From an uncultured Mediterranea sp. (GTDB lineage: Bacteria; Bacteroidota; Bacteroidia; Bacteroidales; Bacteroidaceae): a stretch of DNA of 57,807 bases. Below the pieces are notes generated by a model, which was not told where the DNA came from, made no database searches, and was given only the letters and a program-made list of their open reading frames with translations. Made by a program: the position numbers and the translations under genes. The DNA is taken from positions 1 to 57,807 of the forward strand of contig CAMCUZ010000013.1 in the NCBI GenBank assembly GCA_945879145.1, in the 5' to 3' direction. Shown here piece by piece: positions 35,519 to 44,533 of this stretch; position 1 is the stretch's first letter, and each line of letters starts with the position of its first letter.

Positions 35519-36895
35519 ATGGATAACCAACAACCTATGCTGCGCAATGGATTCTCTATCAAGAAGTTTCTTCGAGATTACCTCGACCTGCGCAAAGATA
35601 AAGACAACGAACTGGCTACCGTGGATTCCATCCGCAAGGGGGTGGAGTTCAAGGGGGCCAATCTATGGATTCTAATTCTGGCCATCTTTATGGCCTCGCT
35701 TGGACTCAACGTCAACAGCACGGCCGTCATTATCGGCGCGATGTTGATTTCACCCCTCATGGGACCGATCATGGGGGTGGGCCTCTCGGTGGGGCTCAAC
35801 GACTTTGAGCTGATGAAACGTTCGCTCAAGAGCTACCTCATCACCACACTCTTCAGTGTCACCACGGCCACTATCTTCTTCTTAATCAGCCCCGTGGCCG
35901 AGGGACAGAGCGAGCTGCTGGCCCGCACTTCGCCCACCATCTACGACGTCTTTATCGCCCTGCTGGGCGGCTTGGCCGGTGTGGTGGCTCTTAGCACCAA
36001 GGAGAAAGGCAACGTCATTCCTGGGGTGGCCATTGCCACTGCCCTGATGCCTCCCCTCTGCACTGCGGGCTATGGACTGGCTACGGGCAATGCCGTTTAC
36101 TTCTTCGGCGCCTTCTACCTCTACTTCATCAACTCTGTCTTTATCAGCCTGGCCACCTTCACCGGGGTGCGGGTGATGCACTTCCAGCGCAAAGCTTTTG
36201 TCGATAAGGCCCGCGAGCTGAAGGTGCGCCGTTACATTGTATTTATCGTGATTCTCACCCTCTGCCCTGCTATCTACCTCACGGTGGGCATCATTCGCCA
36301 GATGGTGTTTGACGGCTCGGCCAACCGCTTTGTTAACGAACAGCTGATGTTCGAGGGTACCCAGCTGCTCGATAAGAAGATTCTGCACGGTGCCGAGGGT
36401 GACGAGATACGCATCGTGCTCATCGGTCAAGAGGTGCCCGAAGCCTCGCTGGCCCTTGCACGGGCTAAGATGAAGGAGTACAACCTGGGCGACACCAAGC
36501 TGACCGTGATGCAAGGTACCAACAACGAGACGCTCGACATCGGTAGCCTGCGGGCCATGGTGATGGAGGATTTCTACAAGAAGAGCGAAGAGCGGCTGCA
36601 GGAGCAGAAGCAGCAGATTGCCACGCTCACCAGCGACCTGGAGCAGTACCACCGCTTTGATGCGCTGAGTGTCACTCTGGCTCCTGAGCTGAAGGTGCTC
36701 TTTCCCGAGGTGAAGAGCATTGCCCTCTCACACGCCATCGAGCAGCAGGTCGATTCGCTGCATGCCGATACACTCACCTTTGCCATCGTGCAACTGAGCA
36801 GACAGTCCAAGCCCGCTGAACGCGCGAAGATGACCCAATGGCTCAAGGCCCGCCTGGGCACTGATCGCTTGCGACTGATTGTTGAAACACGTTAA
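35519..36895 (+). CDS. DUF389 (TIGR00341-type) membrane protein
   Basis: A 458-residue protein. Residues ~45-260 hold six or seven hydrophobic helices with family phrases such as NSTAVIIGAMLISPLMGPIM and IPGVAIATALMPPLCTAGYG. The C-terminal ~190 residues are soluble and include a coiled-coil-like stretch (EERLQEQKQQIATLTSDLEQ). DUF389 proteins are widespread and not characterised. The 4-bp gap suggests co-transcription with the flippase. Confidence 0.88.
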   Translation: MDNQQPMLRNGFSIKKFLRDYLDLRKDKDNELATVDSIRKGVEFKGANLWILILAIFMASLGLNVNSTAVIIGAMLISPLMGPIMGVGLSVGLNDFELMKRSLKSYLITTLFSVTTATIFFLISPVAEGQSELLARTSPTIYDVFIALLGGLAGVVALSTKEKGNVIPGVAIATALMPPLCTAGYGLATGNAVYFFGAFYLYFINSVFISLATFTGVRVMHFQRKAFVDKARELKVRRYIVFIVILTLCPAIYLTVGIIRQMVFDGSANRFVNEQLMFEGTQLLDKKILHGAEGDEIRIVLIGQEVPEASLALARAKMKEYNLGDTKLTVMQGTNNETLDIGSLRAMVMEDFYKKSEERLQEQKQQIATLTSDLEQYHRFDALSVTLAPELKVLFPEVKSIALSHAIEQQVDSLHADTLTFAIVQLSRQSKPAERAKMTQWLKARLGTDRLRLIVETR

Positions 36896-36944
36896 GTACA
36901 GCAGAATATCTTATCTTAAATTTCTTTACTGAAAGTATCCTACC

Positions 36945-39116
36945 ATGAAACATGTTTTGAACCATACGTTGGGCTTTGTGCTCTTGCTCCTTGCAGGCCT
37001 GTTTATGTCGCCTGTGCTATGGGCCGATGAAGGAATGTGGTTGCTGGGGCAGCTGGATAAGCGCACCCTCAAGGAGATGAAGCGCGAAGGGCTCCGCTTG
37101 AAGCCCCGTGAACTCTATAACCCCCAAGGCCTCTCGCTGAAGGATGCTGTAGTGAGCTTTGGCGGATTCTGTTCGGGGGTGGTAGTGAGCAGCGACGGAC
37201 TGGTGCTGACCAACCACCATTGCGGCTCCGAGTCTGTACAGTTCCATTCCACTGAAGCTCACGACTACCTCCGCGATGGCTTTGTGGCCCGTACACGTGC
37301 CGAGGAGCTGCCCAATCACGACCTCTATGTGCGCTTCCTCTGTCGCCAGGAGGATGTCACCAAGCGGGTACTCTCAGGGGTGACCCCCACGATGAACGAA
37401 CAGGAGCGTAGCCAGACCATTGACAGCATCTCGCTGGCCATCAGCCAAGAGATTTCCGCTACCGACTCCACCTTGGTGGGCGTGGTGGATGCCTGCTATA
37501 GTGGCAATGCCTTTCTCCTGTCGGTCTATCGCGATTACCCCGACGTGCGTCTGGTCTTTGCGCCCCCCTCGTCGGTCGGTAAGTTCGGCTGGGACAATGA
37601 CAACTGGGAGTGGCCCCGCCATACGGGTGACTTCTGCGTATTCCGCATCTATGCAGACAGCCTCAATCGACCGGCTCCCTACGATCCCAGCAACGTGCCC
37701 TACCACCCTCAGGTGGTGGCCCCCATCTCGCTTGACGGCTACCGCCCCGGTACCTTCTGCATGACCTTGGGCTACCCTGGCAGCACCGAGCGCTACCTCT
37801 CCAGCTACGGCATTGAGCAGGCCATTGAGGGGCAGCACGAAGCCCAGATAACGATACGCGGCATCAAGCAGTCGCTCTGGAAAGAGGCCATGAATCGTAA
37901 CCAACAGCTGCGCATCAGCTATGCCGCCAAGTATGACCAGAGTTCCAACTACTGGAAGAACAGCATCGGCACCGTGCGCAGCATCCGCAAGCTTCACCTC
38001 CTTGAGCAGAAGCGGGCCCGTGAGCAGCAACTCAAGGAGTGGATCAGAACACAACCGGCTGAACGTGAGCAGCTACTCCACCTCTTCACCAATCTGGAGC
38101 AATACTACAGCCAGACGCGCCGTTCAAGTCGTGCCTTTGCCTATCTGGTGGAGTGCTTCTTCAACGGATCTGAACTGGTGCAGCTGGCCTTCGACGTGCT
38201 CAACTTAGACACCGATGCTGAGGAGCATGTGGTGGCCGACAACCTACTGAAGCTGCTCCGCAAGTACAACGACTACTGCGAACCGCTTGACCGTTGTGTG
38301 ACTAAGGCCCTCATGAAGGCCTACCGAGAGCGAGTCGATGCCGAGTTTCTGCCCCCTTGCTATCAGACCATCGATACCGATTATCAGGGCAATGTGGATG
38401 CCTACGTCGATAGCCTCTTTAATCAGACCAAGCTGACCTCTACTGAGGGATTACGCCGGGCCATGGAGAACGATTCTACCTACCAGATCTATCAGGACCC
38501 AGCCATCGGGCTCTGTATCGATCTGTTGAGCCAGATGTTTGAAATCAGGTCGCTTAGTGGCGATGCCTTGACTGAGATTGCCCGCTGCGAGCGCCAGCTC
38601 GATGCTGCGCTCAGGCGCATGGATGACGGGGGGCATCACTATCCCGATGCCAATGGCACCTTGCGACTCAGCTACGGCACCATCGGGGGCTACGACCCCT
38701 ACGACGGAGTCACTTACGACTACTTCACCACTCCCCTCGGCATCTTTGAGAAGATATGCAACCATCCAGGGAACCCCGACTACCAGGTGCAGCCTGAATT
38801 GCTTGACCTCTTCCAGCAGGGCGACTTTGGCCGCTATGCTGACCGCGATGGACAGATGCACCTCTGCTTTCTCTCGAACAATGACATTACCGGTGGCAAC
38901 AGTGGCAGTGCCATGTTCAATGGCCGTGGCGAGTTGCTCGGCTTGGCCTTCGACGGCAACTGGGAGGCGATGAGCAGTGACCTGCGCTATGAGCCTCGAT
39001 TGCAACGCACCATCGGTGTAGATGTGCGCTACATCCTCTTCATCATTGAGCAGTATGGTAAGGCTGCCCATCTGGTCGAAGAGATGCAGCTGATTTCTAC
39101 TTCGCAGGGTCGTTAA
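36945..39116 (+). CDS. S46 family dipeptidyl-peptidase, DPP7-like
   Basis: A 723-residue exported serine peptidase that releases N-terminal dipeptides in the periplasm. The signal peptide ends near LWA-DEG. The chymotrypsin-like core has the catalytic His in TNHHCG (residues 91-92) and the nucleophile Ser653 in TGGNSGSAMF. Gly671 in FDGNWEAMS occupies the position where DPP7 has Gly and DPP11 has Arg, so preference for hydrophobic rather than acidic P1 residues is expected. With the DPP4-type enzyme in this window it supports peptide-based nutrition. Confidence 0.93.
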   Translation: MKHVLNHTLGFVLLLLAGLFMSPVLWADEGMWLLGQLDKRTLKEMKREGLRLKPRELYNPQGLSLKDAVVSFGGFCSGVVVSSDGLVLTNHHCGSESVQFHSTEAHDYLRDGFVARTRAEELPNHDLYVRFLCRQEDVTKRVLSGVTPTMNEQERSQTIDSISLAISQEISATDSTLVGVVDACYSGNAFLLSVYRDYPDVRLVFAPPSSVGKFGWDNDNWEWPRHTGDFCVFRIYADSLNRPAPYDPSNVPYHPQVVAPISLDGYRPGTFCMTLGYPGSTERYLSSYGIEQAIEGQHEAQITIRGIKQSLWKEAMNRNQQLRISYAAKYDQSSNYWKNSIGTVRSIRKLHLLEQKRAREQQLKEWIRTQPAEREQLLHLFTNLEQYYSQTRRSSRAFAYLVECFFNGSELVQLAFDVLNLDTDAEEHVVADNLLKLLRKYNDYCEPLDRCVTKALMKAYRERVDAEFLPPCYQTIDTDYQGNVDAYVDSLFNQTKLTSTEGLRRAMENDSTYQIYQDPAIGLCIDLLSQMFEIRSLSGDALTEIARCERQLDAALRRMDDGGHHYPDANGTLRLSYGTIGGYDPYDGVTYDYFTTPLGIFEKICNHPGNPDYQVQPELLDLFQQGDFGRYADRDGQMHLCFLSNNDITGGNSGSAMFNGRGELLGLAFDGNWEAMSSDLRYEPRLQRTIGVDVRYILFIIEQYGKAAHLVEEMQLISTSQGR

Positions 39117-39125
39117 TGAGGGTGC

Positions 39126-39133
39126 TATCTTTG
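39126..39133 (+). promoter_or_regulatory. -7 box for the dicarboxylate transporter gene
   Basis: TATCTTTG is an exact TAnnTTTG match 10 bp after the S46 peptidase stop and 71 bp upstream of the next ATG. A good -33 box is not visible. Confidence 0.5.
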
Positions 39134-39204
39134 CGCTATTTTTTGGGGTACACAGGAATTCGCTGCGGCTCTATTATGTATTATCTAATACCACTATTCT
39201 TCTT

Positions 39205-40581
39205 ATGGATTTATTGATTATTGTTGAATTGCTTGTTGTGCTGTTGGCTCTCTATGTGGGCTCGCGATATGGTAGCCTGGCTCTGGGAGCTATCTCGGGC
39301 ATTGGATTGGCTTTGCTGGTGTTTGGTTTTCAGCTGAAGCCGGGTACTCCCCCTACCGACGTCATCTACATCATTGTAGCTGCGGTGACCTGTGCAGGTA
39401 TGTTGCAGGCCGCTGGTGGCATGGATTGGATGATTCAGTTGGCTGAAAAACTGCTGCGGCGTAAACCGGAGATGATTACCTTCCTGGCTCCGCTCTGCAC
39501 CTTCTTCCTTACGGTGATGGTGGGCACGGGGCATGTGGTCTATACGCTGATGCCTATCATCTGCGATATCGCCTTGAAAAAGGGCATTCGCCCTGAGCGC
39601 CCTTGCGGAGTGGCCAGTGTTGCATCGCAGCTGGGTATCACCTGTTCGCCCATTGCGGCTGCTGTGGCCTCGTTTGTGGTCATTTCGTCGGCCCACGGAT
39701 TTGAAATTACCAACTTGCAGGTGGTTGCCGTCACTATTCCGGCTACGCTCTGCGGCTTGCTCTGTGCCTCGGCGCTGAGCTATCGGCGGGGGCTCGACCT
39801 AGATAAGGACCCTCATTTTCAAGCCCGCTGTGCCAACTCTGAGACCTATCAGTACATGTATGGTCATTCTGCTACATTGCTTGACAAGGAGGTGACCCGC
39901 GAGGCCAAGCTTTCGGTCTATATCTTTCTAGCGGCGTTGGGCGTCATCGTGCTCTTCTCTGTTTGTCAGATGCTGGGGTGTGACATTCGTCCCTCGTTTG
40001 TTACCGACCAGCTTGATGCCCAGGGTCAGCCTGTAGTGAAGCCGCTGGCCATGAACATCATCATTCAGATTGTGATGATTGCTGCTGCAGCCTTTATGGT
40101 GATTTTGGCCAAGGCAGAGCCCAAGCGGGTCGTGGCAGGGGCCGTGTGGCAGTCGGGTATGGTGGCAGTGGTTGCCATCTATGGCATTGCCTGGCTGGCC
40201 GACACCTTTATTGGCAACTACATGGAGGAGATGAAGAGTGCGCTGGGTGGTGTGGTCGAGACCTATCCTTGGGCCATAGCATTTGCCTTTTTTGCCGTAT
40301 CGGTACTTATCAACTCGCAGGGTGCGGTGGTGGTGTCAATGCTTCCGTTGGCTTATACGCTTGGTATCCCTGGGATGGTGCTACTGGGGGTCTTTCCCAG
40401 TGTCTATGGTTACTTTTTTATCCCCAACTACCCGTCAGATATAGCCACGGTCAACTTTGATCGCTCGGGCACTACGCGCATCGGCAAGTACCTGCTCAAC
40501 CACTCCTTCATGATGCCTGGGCTGGTGAGTGTCTTTGTAGCCACCGTAGTGTCCTATGCGCTGGCGATGCTCTGCTTTTGA
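39205..40581 (+). CDS. Anaerobic C4-dicarboxylate transporter, DcuA/DcuB family
   Basis: A 458-residue inner-membrane protein with about 11-12 transmembrane helices. The phrases FLTVMVGTGHVVYTLMPIIC and SQLGITCSPIAAAVASFV are conserved in Dcu antiporters, which exchange fumarate, malate or aspartate for succinate during anaerobic growth. This fits a Bacteroides-type succinate-forming metabolism. It has its own promoter and is followed by an unlinked NigD-like gene. DcuA and DcuB are not separable from sequence here. Confidence 0.92.
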   Translation: MDLLIIVELLVVLLALYVGSRYGSLALGAISGIGLALLVFGFQLKPGTPPTDVIYIIVAAVTCAGMLQAAGGMDWMIQLAEKLLRRKPEMITFLAPLCTFFLTVMVGTGHVVYTLMPIICDIALKKGIRPERPCGVASVASQLGITCSPIAAAVASFVVISSAHGFEITNLQVVAVTIPATLCGLLCASALSYRRGLDLDKDPHFQARCANSETYQYMYGHSATLLDKEVTREAKLSVYIFLAALGVIVLFSVCQMLGCDIRPSFVTDQLDAQGQPVVKPLAMNIIIQIVMIAAAAFMVILAKAEPKRVVAGAVWQSGMVAVVAIYGIAWLADTFIGNYMEEMKSALGGVVETYPWAIAFAFFAVSVLINSQGAVVVSMLPLAYTLGIPGMVLLGVFPSVYGYFFIPNYPSDIATVNFDRSGTTRIGKYLLNHSFMMPGLVSVFVATVVSYALAMLCF

Positions 40582-40699
40582 TGCAATCTAAAAGTTAAGA
40601 AGATACAAATTCTTGCCGATCGGATGCAATAGAGTGGGTGGATATGCGTTATTCATAGTGTAAAAACGAATATGAATGCATAACGAAAGGATGGTAACA

Positions 40700-41374
40700 A
40701 TGAAAATTTTTAAGATGCTGCTTGGGATCTGCCTCTGTGCATTGATGCCTTTGTTTAGTTCGTGCGATGACAACGATGGTTACTCAATCGGCGATTTCAC
40801 GCCGCCTCTGTGGGCTACGGTACGCTCGCAGGGTACGGCCTTCTACCTGGATTGTGACGTGTGGGGCACGCTCTGGCCTGTCAATACCCACCTCGACAGC
40901 TCTCAGCTGGTCGATGGACAGCGGGTCATCACCTCGTTCAATCCCTTGGCCGATGACTACGAGGGCTTCGACCATGCCGTGAAAATCCTCTCGCTTCAAC
41001 CGGTATTGACCAAGCAACTGGAGCAGGTAACCCCTGATACTGAGGAGGAATATGGCAATGACCCTCTGCTGATTTACCAAGGCGACATGAGTGTGAGTGG
41101 GGGCTACTTGAATCTGCTCTTCTTGCAGAACATGCCAGCGAAGGAGAAGCACCGCATTAGCTTGGTGCAGAGCAAGGAGGATCTGCAAGCGGGTGAAGAA
41201 GACGACTACCTGCATTGCCAATTGCGCTACAACGATTACGACGACCTGACGGGTTATCGTGCCTACGGTGCTGTATCGTTCTATCTGGGTGAACTCCCAA
41301 AGGACTGTCAAGGTGTGAAGGTGGTGCTGCAGTCGGAAAAGAACGGCGAGGTAGAGGCTAAATTTGATTTCTAG
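40700..41374 (+). CDS. NigD-like surface lipoprotein
   Basis: A 224-residue lipoprotein from ATG 40700 (MKIFKMLLGICLC); ATGs at 40676 and 40691 are in frame but would extend the signal peptide with charged residues. The lipobox LFSSC is followed by DDNDG, an acidic export-signal-like run. The mature protein begins DGYSIGDFTPPLWATV and TLWPVN, the NigD N-terminal pattern, followed by a beta-rich C-terminal domain. NigD was named from a bacteriocin-linked locus in Prevotella nigrescens; the function of the family is unknown. The gene is alone and converges on the GLUG operon. Confidence 0.85.
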   Translation: MKIFKMLLGICLCALMPLFSSCDDNDGYSIGDFTPPLWATVRSQGTAFYLDCDVWGTLWPVNTHLDSSQLVDGQRVITSFNPLADDYEGFDHAVKILSLQPVLTKQLEQVTPDTEEEYGNDPLLIYQGDMSVSGGYLNLLFLQNMPAKEKHRISLVQSKEDLQAGEEDDYLHCQLRYNDYDDLTGYRAYGAVSFYLGELPKDCQGVKVVLQSEKNGEVEAKFDF

Positions 41375-41391
41375 ATCGCAGAGAACAACTG

Positions 41392-41409
41392 CACCTACCA
41401 CAGTAGGTG
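41392..41409. terminator. Short hairpin after the NigD-like gene
   Basis: CACCTAC (41392-41398) pairs perfectly with GTAGGTG (41403-41409) around a 4-base loop, 17 bp after the stop. There is no strong T-run, so it is a weak terminator candidate. Confidence 0.45.
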
Positions 41410-41486
41410 TTGAAGACTTCATTCCTCTGTTGGGGTTTATCGCCCTCGTGGGTGTGTCTGGAGGGTATTGATAAACGCATCCTTAT

Positions 41487-41552
41487 GGGTGGAAACTATT
41501 GCGGCCATACTAATTATGGGAAGAAACCTTCAACATAGTTAATGAAGAACCA
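41487..41552 (-). repeat. Dispersed repeat, copy E
   Basis: On the minus strand: GGTTCTTCATTAAC, then GTTGAAGGTTTCTTCCCAT, then a diverged CGGCCGCAATAGTTTCC-like end. It is homologous to copies A and D over the leader and is the most decayed copy. It lies between the converging NigD-like gene and the GLUG operon. Confidence 0.6.
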
Positions 41553-41558
41553 CGCAGG

Positions 41559-44531
41559 CTAGGGTTGTGAATAAGTAATGAACTGGAAGGGACATTTTTG
41601 GGGTTTCAGGTAGGGGAATCCTTTGTTCTCCGCCTCTGAATCGTTTGCTGCGATGACCCAGATGTTATCGAAGTCGAAATTCTTAAAGGTATCTTTCTTC
41701 TTTTTATTGTTGTCGCTAAACTTGGTGCATTTCCAATTTTTAGGAGCGCTACCATCAAGATAGTATAAATCACTCGTGTAGTACTTCGTGCCGTGGTGTG
41801 TACCGAGTACACCATTGCCCTTCTTCACTTGGCCGATGTTGATGCACCGCGAGATGTGGCCATAGTGGTCAATGCAACCCAGCACTCCGCCGCAGTCAGC
41901 TTTCATTTCTGCGGTCACTGCACCGGCGTTGTAGCAGTCGTGCGTACGCCATTGGAAGTCATCGCGTGAATCCCCCTCCTCTTGATAGCCCGCAAGTCCG
42001 CCAACGTGGGAGTCTTTGTGGTCAGCATGAATAGTACCCCGGTTGCAGCAGTAGGCCAGTTCGATGTTCTTGCCCATCCAGAAGAGGCCGCTGTCGTGGC
42101 CTATGCGTCCAATGATACCTCCCACCTTGCTGGATTGCGAAGTACTATTCACTGCACCGTGGTTGGCGCTGAACAGTACCCGCATGTGCGTGCGGTCGCC
42201 ATGGCCTATGATGCCCCCTACGTTGCCGTTGGCACTGTTCGTAATGCTGCCGTAGTTGGCACAGTACATCACGTTCATCTCTTTTCCATCGTATGCGCCG
42301 CTGTCGTAGCCCAGGTAGCCCATGACTCCGCCCACGTTCACGGTGCCGTTGATGGTGCCCACGTTCACTCCATATTCCAGCGAGAACGTGTAGTATCGTG
42401 AATGTACAATTAGTTTGCCTATGATGCCCCCAGTGGGGTTCTTGCCCTTCACGTTGGTGTAATTCAGCAGGTAGCTGTAGTGAGCCAGTATAGTCTCAAT
42501 GTGTCCGGCGATGCCCCCCACTTCATTGCCATCTACGTTGATGTTGCTCATGGCGCTGACCAAGTGGCTCACTGTTCCGCCCTCTTTGTTGTCCAGATAG
42601 CCTACGATGCCTCCCACTTTGCTGGTGCCATTCACCGTGCCGGTACAGCAGAGATGGTTCAACTTAGTGGTCCTGGCCAACCCTACAATACCTCCCATGT
42701 ATGTCCCTTTCCCCGTGCTGTCGCATTGCACCTTACCGGGGAAATTGCTGCTGAAGGTGGATTTACTGGGTATCTTATTGTCGAACGTGATGCTTTTCAT
42801 CCCTCCGGAGATGGTGCTCTCTTCTGCTTGGCCTACTAGTCCGCCAATAGATTCATGTCCACTGACGGTCATGGTGTTTTCCAGTTTAAAGTGCGATGCA
42901 TCCAGAGTGCTCCCCTTCAACAGGCCCACGATGCCTCCTCCTTTGAATCGTTTTGCCCAGACGTTGACATTGATTTTATGGACTCCTTTCGAGGTGAAGT
43001 TTCCTTCGAGGAAGCCAAACATGCCTCCCGCGCATTCCAGTCCCACGACGCCTACGTCATTGCTATTCGTTTGTCCGATTTTGTTGCACGCGTTGCCATC
43101 CGACGAGGTGAACTCCAGTTTGCCCTTGCTGGATAGGTAGCCAAAGAATCCACCGACGTAGATCCTTCCGCTGATGGGGGCATGGACCTCGTTGTCGATG
43201 GCAGTGAGCTTTTCGTTGAGCACCATCTTGCCTACCAATCCGCCCACGTAATCTTCGTAGCCTGTCACTGTGGCCGTGACGTTGCATTGTGCCAACGTGC
43301 TGCTTCCGTTGATTAGGGCCTCGCCAATCAATCCTCCGATACCCTGTTTCCCATAGATCACGCCAATCTCCTTTTCACTGGCTTGTACGGCCCATTGCAG
43401 CTTGACCTGCTTGATGTTGACGGTACAATTCTCGGCCTGTCCCACCAGGCCACCCACTTTGCCTACTGAACCATTGACCATGAATTTGCGTGCTTTCCCA
43501 TTCTCAAAGTTGGTTACGTTGCTGATGTTGAGGGTAGCTTGCAGGGCATTGCCCACGATGCCTCCCACCTTTTCTGTGCCCAGCACACTGCAGCGCAGTT
43601 CCAGGTTGCTCGCGTTCAACGTACCGCTTACTGCTCCAATCAGTCCCCCGACTTCGGTCTTGCTGAGCATGATGGAGCCTAAGACGTTCACATTCGATAC
43701 CGTGACCTTGCCCGATGCGGTGCCTGCCAGTGTTCCACCCTTGCTGCGTATGCCCGAGATTTCTGCATTCAGGGTCAGGTTCTTCACACTGGCCCCATCT
43801 AGTAGCTGGGTAAACATCCCCACATAATCATCTTGCTCTTGCTTCGCTGCACCCGAGAAGGTTACCGTCAGTTTATGTCCGTCTCCGTCGTAGTTACCGG
43901 CAAACTTTTCGCCCCGATGGTATCTCCCTTGCGACACTTCATCGGCCGAGGTGGTTTCAATGTCCGCTGTCTGCTTAAAGTAATAGTTGGCTCCATGCGT
44001 TTCGGTGTCTTCACCTAGCTCGAACATAAAGGTATCGAAATCCTCATCATCCTTAATCAGATAGGGATTGCTTATTGTTCCCTCTCCATCGAGGCTGTAC
44101 TCATAATTTACGGCCGAATTCAAGAAGGCGTGGAGCATCTCGTTGCGGAAGGTGACGGCGATGCATCGGTTCAGGCTCTTTCCATCCTCCCGGTAGCCCC
44201 GCAGGTCGTAGTCGCTGTCGGGTATAGTGAGCCCTTTGGGAATTTTGATGGTGACCTGAGTCTGGCCGTACAGGTGCTTACAGAGGGCTTCGAAGCGCAA
44301 TTCGCTGTCATCGGTGTGCGACTTCAGCACGATGTGGAAGTAGAGTACTGACTCGGGGATGTCCCACACATCATCTGAGAGCTGGAAGGTACTCAGACGA
44401 TAGTCGTCATCTTCCGTGAGTTGAGAACCGATTTCGTTGACGCGCCACAACTCATCGCTGCAGCTGCCGATTGCCACCATCATCATGAAGAGTAGCAGAT
44501 AGGATAGATATGGTTTACAGTATTTCATCAT
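41559..44531 (-). CDS. Large GLUG-repeat surface lipoprotein (990 residues)
   Basis: Starts MMKYCKPYLSYLLLFMMMVA and ends its signal with AIGSC-SDELW, a lipobox followed by acidic residues, which suggests export to the cell surface. Residues ~30-150 form a beta-sandwich-like N-domain with FHIVLKSHTDDSELRF. From ~residue 175 to the C-terminus about 18 copies of the GLUG motif occur (VGGLIG, VGGIVG, AGGMFG, TGGIIG, VGGVMG and others) at ~30-50-residue spacing, predicted to stack into a beta-solenoid. GLUG repeats occur in adhesins and IgA-protease-type proteins. Its start is 2 bp after the stop of the next GLUG gene, so the two are certainly co-transcribed. No enzyme motif is visible. Confidence 0.85.
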   Translation of the reverse strand: MMKYCKPYLSYLLLFMMMVAIGSCSDELWRVNEIGSQLTEDDDYRLSTFQLSDDVWDIPESVLYFHIVLKSHTDDSELRFEALCKHLYGQTQVTIKIPKGLTIPDSDYDLRGYREDGKSLNRCIAVTFRNEMLHAFLNSAVNYEYSLDGEGTISNPYLIKDDEDFDTFMFELGEDTETHGANYYFKQTADIETTSADEVSQGRYHRGEKFAGNYDGDGHKLTVTFSGAAKQEQDDYVGMFTQLLDGASVKNLTLNAEISGIRSKGGTLAGTASGKVTVSNVNVLGSIMLSKTEVGGLIGAVSGTLNASNLELRCSVLGTEKVGGIVGNALQATLNISNVTNFENGKARKFMVNGSVGKVGGLVGQAENCTVNIKQVKLQWAVQASEKEIGVIYGKQGIGGLIGEALINGSSTLAQCNVTATVTGYEDYVGGLVGKMVLNEKLTAIDNEVHAPISGRIYVGGFFGYLSSKGKLEFTSSDGNACNKIGQTNSNDVGVVGLECAGGMFGFLEGNFTSKGVHKINVNVWAKRFKGGGIVGLLKGSTLDASHFKLENTMTVSGHESIGGLVGQAEESTISGGMKSITFDNKIPSKSTFSSNFPGKVQCDSTGKGTYMGGIVGLARTTKLNHLCCTGTVNGTSKVGGIVGYLDNKEGGTVSHLVSAMSNINVDGNEVGGIAGHIETILAHYSYLLNYTNVKGKNPTGGIIGKLIVHSRYYTFSLEYGVNVGTINGTVNVGGVMGYLGYDSGAYDGKEMNVMYCANYGSITNSANGNVGGIIGHGDRTHMRVLFSANHGAVNSTSQSSKVGGIIGRIGHDSGLFWMGKNIELAYCCNRGTIHADHKDSHVGGLAGYQEEGDSRDDFQWRTHDCYNAGAVTAEMKADCGGVLGCIDHYGHISRCINIGQVKKGNGVLGTHHGTKYYTSDLYYLDGSAPKNWKCTKFSDNNKKKKDTFKNFDFDNIWVIAANDSEAENKGFPYLKPQKCPFQFITYSQP

Positions 44532-44533
44532 CG